DNA from: XYD12-FULL-36-8 sp964391015 | GTDB taxonomy: Bacteria > Bacteroidota > Ignavibacteria > Ignavibacteriales > Ignavibacteriaceae | Length of the DNA stretch: 64,000 nucleotides | Direction: 5' to 3' | NCBI GenBank assembly: GCA_964391015.1 | Contig: CAYMKU010000006.1 | Coordinates: forward strand, 51,839-115,838 | Shown here: positions 52,648-61,318 of the stretch, one piece after another | Layout: each line of letters opens with the position of its first letter | How positions within the stretch are numbered: the stretch's first letter is position 1 | The notes under the pieces: generated by a model | Told to the model about the DNA's origin: nothing | The model's input: the letters and a program-made list of their open reading frames with translations, nothing else | The model's database searches: none | Program-made: the position numbers and the translations under genes

Positions 52648-54317
52648 AATATAAAAATATTTTCTGGCTAATAGCAGCATTCATTTTTTCTGAATGTGCA
52701 AATCAGCTTCCGCCAAGCGGTGGTGAAATTGATACCATCCCGCCAAAGATTATGGAAGCTTATCCTGAAGATGGAACGGTTAACTTTACAGATGATTACT
52801 TTGAACTCGGTTTCTCAGAATATGTTGAGAAGCGTTCTGTTAAAGAAGCAATTTTTATTTCACCTGCAATTGATGGTGATCTTGAGCTTGATTGGAGCGG
52901 AAAGTATGTGCGTGTTTATTTCCCGAATACATTAAAGCAAAATGTTACTTATGTAATAACGATAGGAACCGATGTTGTGGATTACAATAATAAAAATCCA
53001 ATGTCTAATGCTTTCACTTTTACTTTTTCAACGGGACCGGAAATAGATAGGCGAGTGATTACCGGAAGAGTTTTTGATGACAAACCTAAAGGTGTAATGC
53101 TCTTTGGATATATACTGAACGACAGTATTCTAAATCCGCTTGAGAAAAAACCGGATTATATCTCTCAATCAAATGCGGATGGAACATTTAAGTTAGCTGG
53201 TCTTGCGGCTGGATTGTACCGCATTTTTGCTGTTCGTGATGAGTTTAGAGATTTACTTTATCAACCCGACCAGGATGAAATTGGAATTCCTTACAAAGAT
53301 GTAAAGCTCGAAACAACAGATACTCTCTACGCAGGATTGGATTTCATATTAACTAAAATTGATACCGTTAAGCCAAGATTATTAAGCGCTTCAATGACGG
53401 ATAGAAATCATATTCTTGTTGGCTTTAGTGAAGTGATTGATCCTAAAATTATTAAGCCGATTAATTTTTATTTGTTCGATTCAACTAAGAATGCACGAAC
53501 TCAAATTACTTATGCTTTCAAAGGAAAAACCAAAGCGAGTGAGATTGTTTTAATTCCATCCCAAGTATTGCCGTTGGAAAGCTCGGTATTTCTTTTTGTG
53601 GATTCAATAAAAGATAAAAGCGGAAATATTTTTTATAATGATTTCACACAAGTAACTTTAAGCGATAGGGCTGATACTGCAAAGACAGAACTTTTCAAAT
53701 CGTTTCCGTTTCTTGGGAGCAGGGAAGTGGATTTTCTAAATCCTTCTTTCACTTTTGAATTTACCGATGCTTTTAGCGCTGGTTCTGCAAAGGAAAGCAT
53801 AACATTTTCGGACACCTTAGGAAAAACAATTCCTTTCAATATGGAAATGCTGGATGATGCTTCATTTAAGATTTCCCCGGTAAGAAGATTGGATATGTCT
53901 AAAGAGTATATCATAAAAATTGACTTATCAAGATTAAAAGATTTTTCAGGCAACTATTTGGATTCAATTTATCAATACAAGTTTAAAACAATTACAGGTT
54001 TAGACTTTACTGGTGTTACGGGTGTTTTAATTGGTGCGGATGGAAAGAAAAATCCAAAGCTTGAGCTTAAAAGTGTTGAAAGAGATAATGTAAATTACAC
54101 AACGGAATTAACGGCAAACAATCAATTTAATTTTGAGCGGGTAGTTTCCGGAAAGTATTTATTGTTTTCATATTATGATAAAGACAGCAGTAACACTTAT
54201 TCAGTTGGAAGCGTAAATCCATTTATTAAGTCCGAAGAATTCTCAATCTATCCCGATACACTAAATTTACGTGCTCGTTGGACTGAAACGGATATTGAGT
54301 TTAACTTTAATCAATAG
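52626..54317 (+). CDS. Ig-like (Big_5) domain lipoprotein
   Basis: A 563-residue exported protein of a type common in Bacteroidota. The N-terminal hydrophobic stretch ends FSEC at about residue 24, then LPPSGGEIDTIPPKI, the recurrent start of Big_5/SbsA Ig-like proteins, with PEDGTVNFTDDYFELGFSEYVE near 45-65 (ends PEDGTVNF and FSEYVE). Further Ig-like domains start near 250 (SASMTDRNHILVGFSEVID) and 370, plus a CNA-B-like segment around residues 140-210. Extracytoplasmic; role unknown. The ATG lies 22 bp inside mltG, indicating coupling. Confidence 0.82.
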   Translation: MVSIPKLKYKNIFWLIAAFIFSECANQLPPSGGEIDTIPPKIMEAYPEDGTVNFTDDYFELGFSEYVEKRSVKEAIFISPAIDGDLELDWSGKYVRVYFPNTLKQNVTYVITIGTDVVDYNNKNPMSNAFTFTFSTGPEIDRRVITGRVFDDKPKGVMLFGYILNDSILNPLEKKPDYISQSNADGTFKLAGLAAGLYRIFAVRDEFRDLLYQPDQDEIGIPYKDVKLETTDTLYAGLDFILTKIDTVKPRLLSASMTDRNHILVGFSEVIDPKIIKPINFYLFDSTKNARTQITYAFKGKTKASEIVLIPSQVLPLESSVFLFVDSIKDKSGNIFYNDFTQVTLSDRADTAKTELFKSFPFLGSREVDFLNPSFTFEFTDAFSAGSAKESITFSDTLGKTIPFNMEMLDDASFKISPVRRLDMSKEYIIKIDLSRLKDFSGNYLDSIYQYKFKTITGLDFTGVTGVLIGADGKKNPKLELKSVERDNVNYTTELTANNQFNFERVVSGKYLLFSYYDKDSSNTYSVGSVNPFIKSEEFSIYPDTLNLRARWTETDIEFNFNQ

Positions 54318-54342
54318 CTCACTGATCTAACGGCTTTGTCCC

Positions 54343-54430
54343 TGTCAGTCTGAGCTATTCCGCTTTAGCGGGATAAGTCGAAGACTGACAATTGAGCAAC
54401 CTGTCACACTTCGACTTGCTCAGCGTGACA
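54343..54430. repeat. Pair of REP-like palindromes (A and B), one with a nested palindrome
   Basis: Element A (54343-54390): TGTCAGTCT/AGACTGACA outer arms around CTGAGC...GTCGAAG. In its loop a second inverted repeat, TATTCCGCT/AGCGGGATA (54356-54375, two-base loop), is inserted. Element B (54402-54430): TGTCAC/GTGACA arms around CTTCGACTTGCTCAG, the same core reversed. They resemble the pair at 17591-17656. Confidence 0.85.
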
Positions 54431-54574
54431 CAATCCCTTCCTCTCACAAGGAAAGCGTCTCACTCCTAAAACCTAATGCTTCCCCTCAGTTTTATTAAGC
54501 TAAATATCAGACTGTTCTTGCTTATTATCACAATGTTTTCCCTAACTTCCTTTGACATTAGGCACGAAAAAAAG

Positions 54575-54826
54575 GATAACGAGTGATTGCAAATAGATAA
54601 TGAGCATTTGTAAATGGATAACGACCAATTGTAAAAGGATAATAAGCAATTGTAAATAGATAACGAGCGATTGCAATTAGATAATGAGTGATTGTAAAAG
54701 GATAATGAGCAATTGCAAAAGGATAACGAGCGAAAGAAAAAGGAGAACGAGCTCCAGAAAAGAGATAATGAGCGAAAGTAAAAGGAGAATGAGCACCAGT
54801 AAAAGGATAATGCGCAAAAGTAACAT
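54575..54826. repeat. Twelve tandem 21-bp repeats
   Basis: Twelve consecutive units of exactly 21 bp, without insertions or deletions. The consensus is GATAATGAGC followed by AATTGTAAAAG. The first seven units are closest to the consensus; units 8-12 drift to GAAAG/CCAG in the middle. Several frames stay open because 21 is divisible by three, but early units carry in-frame stops and there is no start or ribosome site, so coding is unlikely. Confidence 0.95.
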
Positions 54827-54896
54827 GCTGTCTGCCATTTTGAATGACGAACTTAGCTCGGTTGCATAGATAAGCATGATAAACCTCACCCTGTAT

Positions 54897-54950
54897 CCTC
54901 TCCTTTTTATCGGCCTCTGGTGGAAGTAAGGAGATGGACGAGGGGAGAGG
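54897..54950. repeat. Degenerate inverted repeat with CCTCTCC/GGAGAGG arms
   Basis: CCTCTCC at 54897-54903 and GGAGAGG at 54944-54950, with a 40-base interior. This looks like a decayed copy of a dispersed intergenic repeat. Confidence 0.45.
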
Positions 54951-55025
54951 TCTTTATCCGGTATCAGGCGACCGGAATCTGGCATCTGGCTGACTCGTTG
55001 ATTTTAGCGTAACCAAACTACATGG

Positions 55026-55080
55026 CTGTCATAGGCGATTCCATGACAGATTATACTTTGTCACGATACGACCGTGACAA
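55026..55080. repeat. Pair of REP-like palindromes (E and F)
   Basis: E (55026-55049): CTGTCAT/ATGACAG with a 10-base loop. F (55058-55080): TTGTCACG/CGTGACAA with a 7-base loop. Both are perfect stems with TGTCA/TGACA ends and lie 8 bp apart. The rest of the gap to the methylase start (55081-55360) shows no gene. Confidence 0.8.
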
Positions 55081-55360
55081 CCTGGAAAATATACAATTTA
55101 TGTTACCTAACCGCCTTTGATTTTTGCGCCGCCAAATTGTAAGTTACAACTGGTAAATACAAAACGTTTCTATAAATATCCTCAGTGGGCACTGTGATTG
55201 GGCTAAACAGATTCGATTCGATAGAGCTTCACGAAAAAGTATAATATACTAATGGCAAATGGATGATCTATATGCAGATGCTATTTTTAAATAGAATAAT
55301 ACTTAAGGTGAAAATGTTAAAAAAAATATCTAATTTGCTTCAGAACAAATCAGATTTTAA

Positions 55361-56242
55361 ATGAGTTATAAAATAATTAATGATAGTTGCATAAATTTTC
55401 TTAAGTCACCGATACTTGAGAATAAAATTTCCCTTACATTTTTAGATCCACCGTTTAACCAGGGAAAAGATTATAATTTCCATGAAGATGATATGGAAGC
55501 AACAGAGTATTGGAATATGATGACAGACATTTGTAAAAAGACATTCGACAATACAGTTGATGGTGGTTCAATATATTTCATGCAGAGAGAAAAAAATACA
55601 GAGAACGTTTTGAGATGCCTAAGAGAAAGCAACTGGACTTTTCAAAATTTAATTATTTGGAAAAAGAAAACATCAGCTGTCCCTGGAATTAATAGATTTG
55701 GTAAACACTATCAAGTTATAGGGTTTGCAACTAAAGGAGAAAAACCAAGAGTGTTTAATCGGTTAAGAATTTCTCCACCCTTACCACCAAATTACAAGTA
55801 TGAAAGAGACAATGGAGTTTTTGTTACTGACGTATGGGATGATATTCGTGAATTGACATCAGGTTATTTTGCTGGAAATGAAGCAATAAGAAATGGAAAT
55901 GGTGAAAGATTGCATAAGCAGCAATCTCCAATTTCATTGCTTCTGAGAATAGTTTTAAGTTCATCCAAAGTCGGTGATACTGTTTTTGATCCATTTGCTG
56001 GAACGGGAACAACACTTGTCGTAGCACATCAGTTACAGAGAAATTCCTTAGGAATAGAAATCGATCCTAAAAATGCAGAGTGCATTAAGGGAAGGTTAAA
56101 ATATATTAGAGAGAGCGATTTGATTCAGAAATATTACAAAGATTATGCTTTTACTGAGAACCTTGAACAAATCTGGGGAGATAATTTTGAAAATGTAGCA
56201 GAAGTCAGCCAGAAATTATTGAACTTATTTGGCGAACAATGA
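55361..56242 (+). CDS. Type II DNA methyltransferase (N6-adenine/N4-cytosine, beta class)
   Basis: A 293-residue methylase. Catalytic motif IV DPPFNQGKDY lies at the N-terminus (D29) and the AdoMet-binding motif I FDPFAGTGTT near the C-terminus (about 209-218), the IV-to-I order of beta-class N6/N4 methylases; GIEID follows near 233. The middle region (about 110-180) is the target-recognition part. DPPF rather than SPPY favours adenine-N6 methylation. ATG at 55361. It overlaps the next gene by 4 bp (ATGA) and would protect the host site against that nuclease. Upstream DNA is a 1-kb repeat island. Confidence 0.92.
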   Translation: MSYKIINDSCINFLKSPILENKISLTFLDPPFNQGKDYNFHEDDMEATEYWNMMTDICKKTFDNTVDGGSIYFMQREKNTENVLRCLRESNWTFQNLIIWKKKTSAVPGINRFGKHYQVIGFATKGEKPRVFNRLRISPPLPPNYKYERDNGVFVTDVWDDIRELTSGYFAGNEAIRNGNGERLHKQQSPISLLLRIVLSSSKVGDTVFDPFAGTGTTLVVAHQLQRNSLGIEIDPKNAECIKGRLKYIRESDLIQKYYKDYAFTENLEQIWGDNFENVAEVSQKLLNLFGEQ

Positions 56243-57072
56243 ATTCAATATTCAATTTTTTCAAAGCCATTCATGAGCAAAGGTCGAAATTAAAATCTGT
56301 CGAAAAATTAGAAGATTTCCCTTTTCCTACAAACATGATTTCATGTATCAACAAGGGTATCTTTCCTGATTTAGCACTAAAACTGAATAAAGATAAATCC
56401 ACATTTAGTGGTGGAGAACTTATTGAACTTAAAGATAGTGATAGCTATTCAGTATCCTCTTTCAATTCGACAATTCCTACAGGTACAAAAAATATTTCTC
56501 AGATAATTTCTGGTGAAACAAGTAGGATAAAGCGACAAATGGAAGAAGCTGGCGATGATATTAACTCTCTACCTATTAGGGAAGTCTTTTATTTAATCAG
56601 AGGTAGAAGGAATAATAATGTAAAAGCTGTGCTTGTGCATGGTAGTTTTTTTGAAACCATTACTTATGATGAATTAATTGGAAAGTCATTTAGTCAAGTT
56701 TTCGAAGAGATGATAGAGCAGAGTGGGATTGAAATGCCGGGTGAATTAAAAACATTGTTATCCCAAGTAAAATCCGAGCAAGACAATTTTAGTAAAGTTC
56801 GTGATGTAGAAAAAGCCTCTGTAAAGTTACGGTTTAGAATAATGACGGAAGTAAAAGCTGAAGGGAATATTCTTAATGATGAAAAATATTCTAAGATTCT
56901 GGACAACACATTAAATCTAATAGTACCTAAACATGATGAAACCGAGCTAAAAGTTATTAATAAAAAGTTTAATAGTGTCTTTAGTGAAACTGAAAGAAAA
57001 AATATTTCCTCTTTTGACATCAAGCATCATTTCAATGGTTACTTTAGAGTATTTCAATCTAACATAGATTAA
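56239..57072 (+). CDS. Probable type II restriction endonuclease
   Basis: A 277-residue protein translated in overlap with the methylase. A PD-(D/E)xK nuclease core is visible: P43-D44 in IFPDLALKLN, then E60 and E63-L64-K65 in GGELIELKDS, spaced as in many restriction enzymes. SVSSFNSTIPTGTKNI (about 71-86) may be a recognition or dimer segment. The C-terminal half is charged and helical. I cannot name the specificity. Function is strongly implied by the coupled methylase; no other family fits better. Confidence 0.8.
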   Translation: MNSIFNFFKAIHEQRSKLKSVEKLEDFPFPTNMISCINKGIFPDLALKLNKDKSTFSGGELIELKDSDSYSVSSFNSTIPTGTKNISQIISGETSRIKRQMEEAGDDINSLPIREVFYLIRGRRNNNVKAVLVHGSFFETITYDELIGKSFSQVFEEMIEQSGIEMPGELKTLLSQVKSEQDNFSKVRDVEKASVKLRFRIMTEVKAEGNILNDEKYSKILDNTLNLIVPKHDETELKVINKKFNSVFSETERKNISSFDIKHHFNGYFRVFQSNID

Positions 57073-57126
57073 TAATACGAAGCAGAGTATATTAGAACAG
57101 ATTATAGGTGTTGTACTTTTTTCTTT

Positions 57127-58140
57127 CTATTCCTTTGTCCTCAAAACTAACTTTCTTACTTCCAATCCTTTTCTAACTTGTGTAAGGTTCTTTTTAATAA
57201 CTGCAAGAGCTAATTTCTCACCTCTAATTTCAACAATCTCCAAAGAGGAAATGCTGACATCACTAAGCCCTAAAAACTCATTCGTAACAGGATCGAATAG
57301 TGAATCTGCGGGAGAGTAAATTGATAGTTCGTCTCCAACTTTAATCTTGTGGTATGATCCAAGGTTAATAAATGCTTCGCCGCTTGTTTCATCAAGAGTT
57401 AAAATTTGTCCTTTAATTACCTCAACGTTAAGGTGTATCTCTGTTGCTGCGCTGTCTGGTAGTTCAGTTTTGCTAATCTGCTTTTGCGGACGAAGCAGTG
57501 CTGTATTTTTTATTTTAATATCGGTAGCTAAGTCTTCGCACAATTGAAAAATTGTTTCGCCAACAATCGTCTTGTGGAATTCTTCGCTTCCGAAACGGAT
57601 ATTGTTCAAAGCTAAGTACTGCTTCTTTCCATCGGATGGAATGCCGAACAAGTTAACTCCCAAACCTCTGTTGCTTATTGAGGATTCAACATTTCCGCTG
57701 TAAGCTGTGCTGTTAGTGGAAAGGTCATAAACTTGAAGTGAAATACTGATGTTGCAGCTATAAGCTTCATACCCGGCAAGATTGGATTCACCTGCACTGA
57801 ATCGGTCAACGGTAAAGTCATCAACTTTGCCGGTAACCACATAAGTAAAGCCAACCTTATTCGCAACTACAGCATAAGTTTGGAAATCGCTGTAGCTGTC
57901 GCTCGGAATATTTTCTTTCTCGGCTAAGGAAACAAATCCTGTGGATGATAAAACATTTACTTTGTAGAATTCTCTGAGATATGCGGCGATGTAGTTCGGT
58001 ACTTCTTGAGAGAGATTCCATGCTCCTTTGAATGAGGATTCATTCTCAAAAGGTGTGAACATGTATTGAGAATAGCCGGTTTCTGCAAAAAGCAGACTAA
58101 TAAATGTAATACTTCTTAGAAACTTCTTTAAACTTTTCAA
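57127..58140 (-). CDS. Exported CsgG/FlgT-like protein of unknown function
   Basis: A 337-residue protein with a signal peptide (to about residue 25, GYSQ). The mature start FTPFENESSFKGAW and the pattern of a variable helix plus YVVTGKVDDF (about residue 93) followed by VYDLSTNSTAYSGNV (about 135) are like the CsgG/TolB-like fold; residues 240-330 (GEAFINLGSYHKIKVGDELSIY near 265, then VEIRGEKLALA) resemble the FlgT C-terminal domain. It might form or line an outer-membrane structure, but this is tentative. TTG start at 58140 lies 44 bp inside namZ, with only a weak GAGAAAG upstream; translational coupling is likely. Confidence 0.65.
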   Translation of the reverse strand: MKSLKKFLRSITFISLLFAETGYSQYMFTPFENESSFKGAWNLSQEVPNYIAAYLREFYKVNVLSSTGFVSLAEKENIPSDSYSDFQTYAVVANKVGFTYVVTGKVDDFTVDRFSAGESNLAGYEAYSCNISISLQVYDLSTNSTAYSGNVESSISNRGLGVNLFGIPSDGKKQYLALNNIRFGSEEFHKTIVGETIFQLCEDLATDIKIKNTALLRPQKQISKTELPDSAATEIHLNVEVIKGQILTLDETSGEAFINLGSYHKIKVGDELSIYSPADSLFDPVTNEFLGLSDVSISSLEIVEIRGEKLALAVIKKNLTQVRKGLEVRKLVLRTKE

Positions 58141-59347
58141 CGTCTTTCTCTAAATAATCTTTAATATCATCATACTTCATTCGCTTAGTGAATAATTCTC
58201 TAATCTTTGAAGTACCCATTACTTTGTCAAACATTCTAAGCGCGGAATCTTCAGCTATCTTGAAAGGATTATGCTCAGGATAAAGTTCATTGTTTACCTG
58301 CATGAATAAAAACTGCAAGCTTACAAGATTAACTTTATCGGAATTTGTTATGTGAATTTGCACTCCGTTAAGTTCTTTGTCAACATCACCGCCGTAATAT
58401 GGTTTGATTGTTATTGGTCGGAAGATTACACCATCGAGATTAAGTGAATTCATTTTATCAGCAATAACATTCGTCTTTATCCACTCAGCAGCAAAAATCT
58501 GGAAGGGAAGTGTGTAACCAACACCTTCAGATATTACACCAAGTTCACCTAAGATTCCTGAGGAAACATAATACTGCGGTGAATACTCATGAGGAACATG
58601 AGGAGAAGTTAATACCCACTCCAAACCGGTATCACTGAATTTCATTTCACGTTTCCAGTTTTTCATCGGAACAACAGTCAGCTTACATTTAATTCCGTTC
58701 TTTAGCATTTGTTCTTCATTCAACAGTTTAGCTAACTCACCGCAAGTTAAACCATACACATAAGGAATTTTAAATTGACTTACGAAAGAGAAATAGCCCG
58801 GTTCTACAAGATTGCCTTCAACCTTTAATCCGCCTAAAGGATTAGGTCTATCGAGCACAACAAACTCTATATTATTTTCTGCGGCGGCTTCCATTGCCAA
58901 CCCCATTGTACTTATGTAAGTATATGAACGGCATCCAATATCTTGAATATCATAAACAAGCACATCAATACCTTTCAGCATTTCAGATGACGGTTTTCTT
59001 GTGTTCCCATAAAGGGAATAAACAGGAAGATTAGTTGTTTGGTCAGTGTAAGTTTCAACTAAATCACCCGCGGCAAAGTCACCGCGTACACCATGCTCTG
59101 GACCAAAAAGCGCAGCAAGTTTTACGTTCTTTGCGTTATACAGTAAATCAATAGTTGATTTAAGCTTCAAATCAACTCCCGTTGGATTAGTTATTAGTCC
59201 AACTCTTTTGCCTTCTAATAATTTGAAGTTGGATTCCTTGAGAACTTCAATACCTGTTAGTACTTGAACCGATTGTGCGAGCGCAAGCTGTTGAATTAAA
59301 AATAATAGAGCTAATACGATTTTTATTTTTGAGAGTATGTTATTCAT
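58097..59347 (-). CDS. namZ: Exo-beta-N-acetylmuramidase NamZ-like (DUF1343)
   Basis: A 416-residue exported protein with a signal peptide (ending LALAQS). The DUF1343 hallmarks are all present: GKRVGLITNPTGVD near residue 48, ALFGPEHGVRGDFAAG near 80, VYDIQDIGCRSYTYISTM near 131, and LDRPNPLGG near 163. NamZ releases N-acetylmuramic acid from the non-reducing ends of peptidoglycan fragments, so it likely supports wall recycling or scavenging. It overlaps hutI by 8 bp upstream and the CsgG-like gene downstream. Confidence 0.9.
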   Translation of the reverse strand: MNNILSKIKIVLALLFLIQQLALAQSVQVLTGIEVLKESNFKLLEGKRVGLITNPTGVDLKLKSTIDLLYNAKNVKLAALFGPEHGVRGDFAAGDLVETYTDQTTNLPVYSLYGNTRKPSSEMLKGIDVLVYDIQDIGCRSYTYISTMGLAMEAAAENNIEFVVLDRPNPLGGLKVEGNLVEPGYFSFVSQFKIPYVYGLTCGELAKLLNEEQMLKNGIKCKLTVVPMKNWKREMKFSDTGLEWVLTSPHVPHEYSPQYYVSSGILGELGVISEGVGYTLPFQIFAAEWIKTNVIADKMNSLNLDGVIFRPITIKPYYGGDVDKELNGVQIHITNSDKVNLVSLQFLFMQVNNELYPEHNPFKIAEDSALRMFDKVMGTSKIRELFTKRMKYDDIKDYLEKDVEKFKEVSKKYYIY

Positions 59348-60584
59348 GTGGACGATAAATCACTTTCCCATTTTTGATTGTTATTACGTTTAAGTTTTTC
59401 CCTACATTGTATATTATATCAGCGTAATCTTGTGTATCGAATACGGCAAAGTCAGCTTTCTTTCCTGTTTCAATGCTTCCAACATCGCGGTTTTTCATTA
59501 CTGCTTTTGCTGCATTTATAGTAACCGAGGAAATTATTTCTTCAATAGTCATCTTCATCTTAATTGCGGCTATGCTCATAATCAAATTTAGATTGGCAAT
59601 ATGCGATGAACCTGGATTGTAATCAGTTGAGAGTGCAACTAAAGCATTATTCTCGATAAGTTTTCTAGCGGGTGCATAATCATAATCCAAAAAGAATGAA
59701 ACTCCTGGAAGCAGCACGGCAACAGTGTCGAATGGTGCTAATTTATACGTTTGCTTTTCAGTCAGCACTTCAAGATGATCAACAGAAACTGCCTCAAGAC
59801 CTAAAGCAAGCTCTAATCCTCCAATATTGTTGAACTGCTCAGTGTGAAGCCGAAGATGAAATCCCAATTCCTTAGCTTTAGTAAAGATTATATTTACTTC
59901 ATCAGCGGAGAAAGCTGTCTTTTCACAAAAAGCATCACAGAACCGAGCAAGTTTTTTTTCAGCAATCTGAGGAAGCATCTTCTGAGTAATTAAATCCAAA
60001 TATGCTTTATGATCATTTTTATATTCGGGAGGAAAAGTATGGGCGCCAAGAAATGTGGGAATAATATCAATGGTAAAGAACGTCTTAAGTTTATTGATAG
60101 CTTCTAATAATTTAATTTCATTTTCAAGGTCTAATCCATATCCGCTTTTTATTTCAAGTGTTGTAATGCCCTGGCTGATAAAATATTTAACTCGTGGAAT
60201 TAGAAGCTGCACCAGCTGATTCAAGGATGAATTCCTTACAGCAGATACTGTGGTTAAAATACCTCCACCGCTTTTGGCAATTTCCTCATAGGTTTTACCT
60301 TCCAACTTCATTTTGAATTCATTCGCACGAGAGCCTGCGTAAGCTGCATGTGTATGGCATTCAACTAACCCAGGTAATATCACTTTATCTTGAACATCAA
60401 TAATATCATATTTGCTTGGGTTCTTAATAGATGAGTTTGGTATTAAATCTTTAATCCTTTCATCCTCAATAACTACTGCATGGTTAGCAATTATACCAAT
60501 ATCATTTAAGCTATTTCCACGTTTTGAATTTTCGCCGTTAGAGTTAACCGTTATAATCTGTGAACTGTTAGTCAGTAGTTTCAT
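59340..60584 (-). CDS. hutI: Imidazolonepropionase
   Basis: A 414-residue amidohydrolase catalysing the third step of histidine degradation (imidazolone propionate to formiminoglutamate). Metal-ligand motif VECHTHAAYAGSRANEF (about residues 74-90) is the HutI form; SGGGILTTVSAVR (about 108-120) binds the substrate; LHTEQFNNIGG (about 245) and STDYNPGSS (about 320) supply the remaining ligands. ATG at 60584. No hutH, hutU or hutG is adjacent, so the pathway, if complete, is scattered. Downstream namZ overlaps by 8 bp. Confidence 0.95.
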   Translation of the reverse strand: MKLLTNSSQIITVNSNGENSKRGNSLNDIGIIANHAVVIEDERIKDLIPNSSIKNPSKYDIIDVQDKVILPGLVECHTHAAYAGSRANEFKMKLEGKTYEEIAKSGGGILTTVSAVRNSSLNQLVQLLIPRVKYFISQGITTLEIKSGYGLDLENEIKLLEAINKLKTFFTIDIIPTFLGAHTFPPEYKNDHKAYLDLITQKMLPQIAEKKLARFCDAFCEKTAFSADEVNIIFTKAKELGFHLRLHTEQFNNIGGLELALGLEAVSVDHLEVLTEKQTYKLAPFDTVAVLLPGVSFFLDYDYAPARKLIENNALVALSTDYNPGSSHIANLNLIMSIAAIKMKMTIEEIISSVTINAAKAVMKNRDVGSIETGKKADFAVFDTQDYADIIYNVGKNLNVITIKNGKVIYRPHE

Positions 60585-60594
60585 GTATTGATTT

Positions 60595-61125
60595 TTACTT
60601 AAAAATATTGATTAAATCGTTTACTACTTTAGTTCCAGAGAAACCTAACTGATTAAGCTTAAAGCTTGTTGCTTTAGCATCATTTATGTTTTTATAATCT
60701 CCAACCCGGACAATGTAAAATGGAGGTTCAAATAGGATATAGATTGCTTTTTCATTTGTCTTAAAGAATATTTCTGAACGAACTCCATTTGCTTCGTCTA
60801 AATTATCGGTAGATAAAACTTGAACTCGATAACCAGGTATTGTGTCCACAATGGTTTTTTGTGGTTGTACCTCGGAACTATCATTCGGATAATTGAACCA
60901 CAAGTCTAGTTGCTTTTCTTCAGAATCTTGAATCTCGGTGGGCAATTCTATCTTTGTTTGATATGGCTTAATATCAAAATCATCTTCAATCAATTTTTCC
61001 TTATCTGGTGTTTTAGGAGTTTCTTTATCGGAAATTTTCCCATACCTGCTATCGGTAGAAGCAGAGCATGAGTAGAAGAATACAATTAGAGGAATGACCA
61101 AGAATAAATAATTAAATTTTCTCAT
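60595..61125 (-). CDS. SPOR-domain lipoprotein
   Basis: A 176-residue lipoprotein (FFYSC near residue 20). A low-complexity charged linker (about 25-95) leads to a C-terminal SPOR domain: GYRVQVLSTDNLDEANGVRSEI (ends GYRVQVLST and VRSEI, about 98-119), then FYIVRVGDYKNINDAKATSFKL (ends FYIVRVGDY and ATSFKL) and LGFSGTKVV. SPOR domains bind denuded glycan strands at division septa. It is the first gene of the hutI-namZ-CsgG-like series, 10 bp upstream of hutI. Confidence 0.9.
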   Translation of the reverse strand: MRKFNYLFLVIPLIVFFYSCSASTDSRYGKISDKETPKTPDKEKLIEDDFDIKPYQTKIELPTEIQDSEEKQLDLWFNYPNDSSEVQPQKTIVDTIPGYRVQVLSTDNLDEANGVRSEIFFKTNEKAIYILFEPPFYIVRVGDYKNINDAKATSFKLNQLGFSGTKVVNDLINIFK

Positions 61126-61318
61126 ATCATTAAGATATAACGGAATATGCTATAAAGAATCCAAAGTACACATATAAAGTTAAGTTTTCGATTTTTTTTA
61201 TCCAACTCGTCAGCGGCTCTATCTGTGTATTAGTCGGAATTTTTGGGATGTGCCATATAATTTTGTAAATTTGCAATGTTTTTTGCAAAAATTTCTTTAA
61301 TAACAAAGTAAATTAGCC

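Noticed and set aside
54575..54826. CRISPR array
   Set aside because: Units are contiguous 21-mers with no unique spacers between them, and there are no cas genes.
54684..54869. Open frames across the 21-bp repeat array (heptad-like Met-Ser-x-Cys-Lys-Arg repeats on plus; a 102-codon frame on minus)
   Set aside because: The 21-bp period is divisible by three, so frames stay open by construction. Early units carry stops, and there is no ribosome site or family resemblance.
61250..61255. Minus-strand TGGCAC upstream of the SPOR lipoprotein as a sigma-54 promoter
   Set aside because: The -12 position reads AAAA instead of TTGC, and it lies about 130 bp from the start codon.
61255..61290. Bacteroidetes-type promoter (TTTG ... 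TAATTTTG) for glgA
   Set aside because: The boxes are only about 12 bases apart, too short for the usual spacing.
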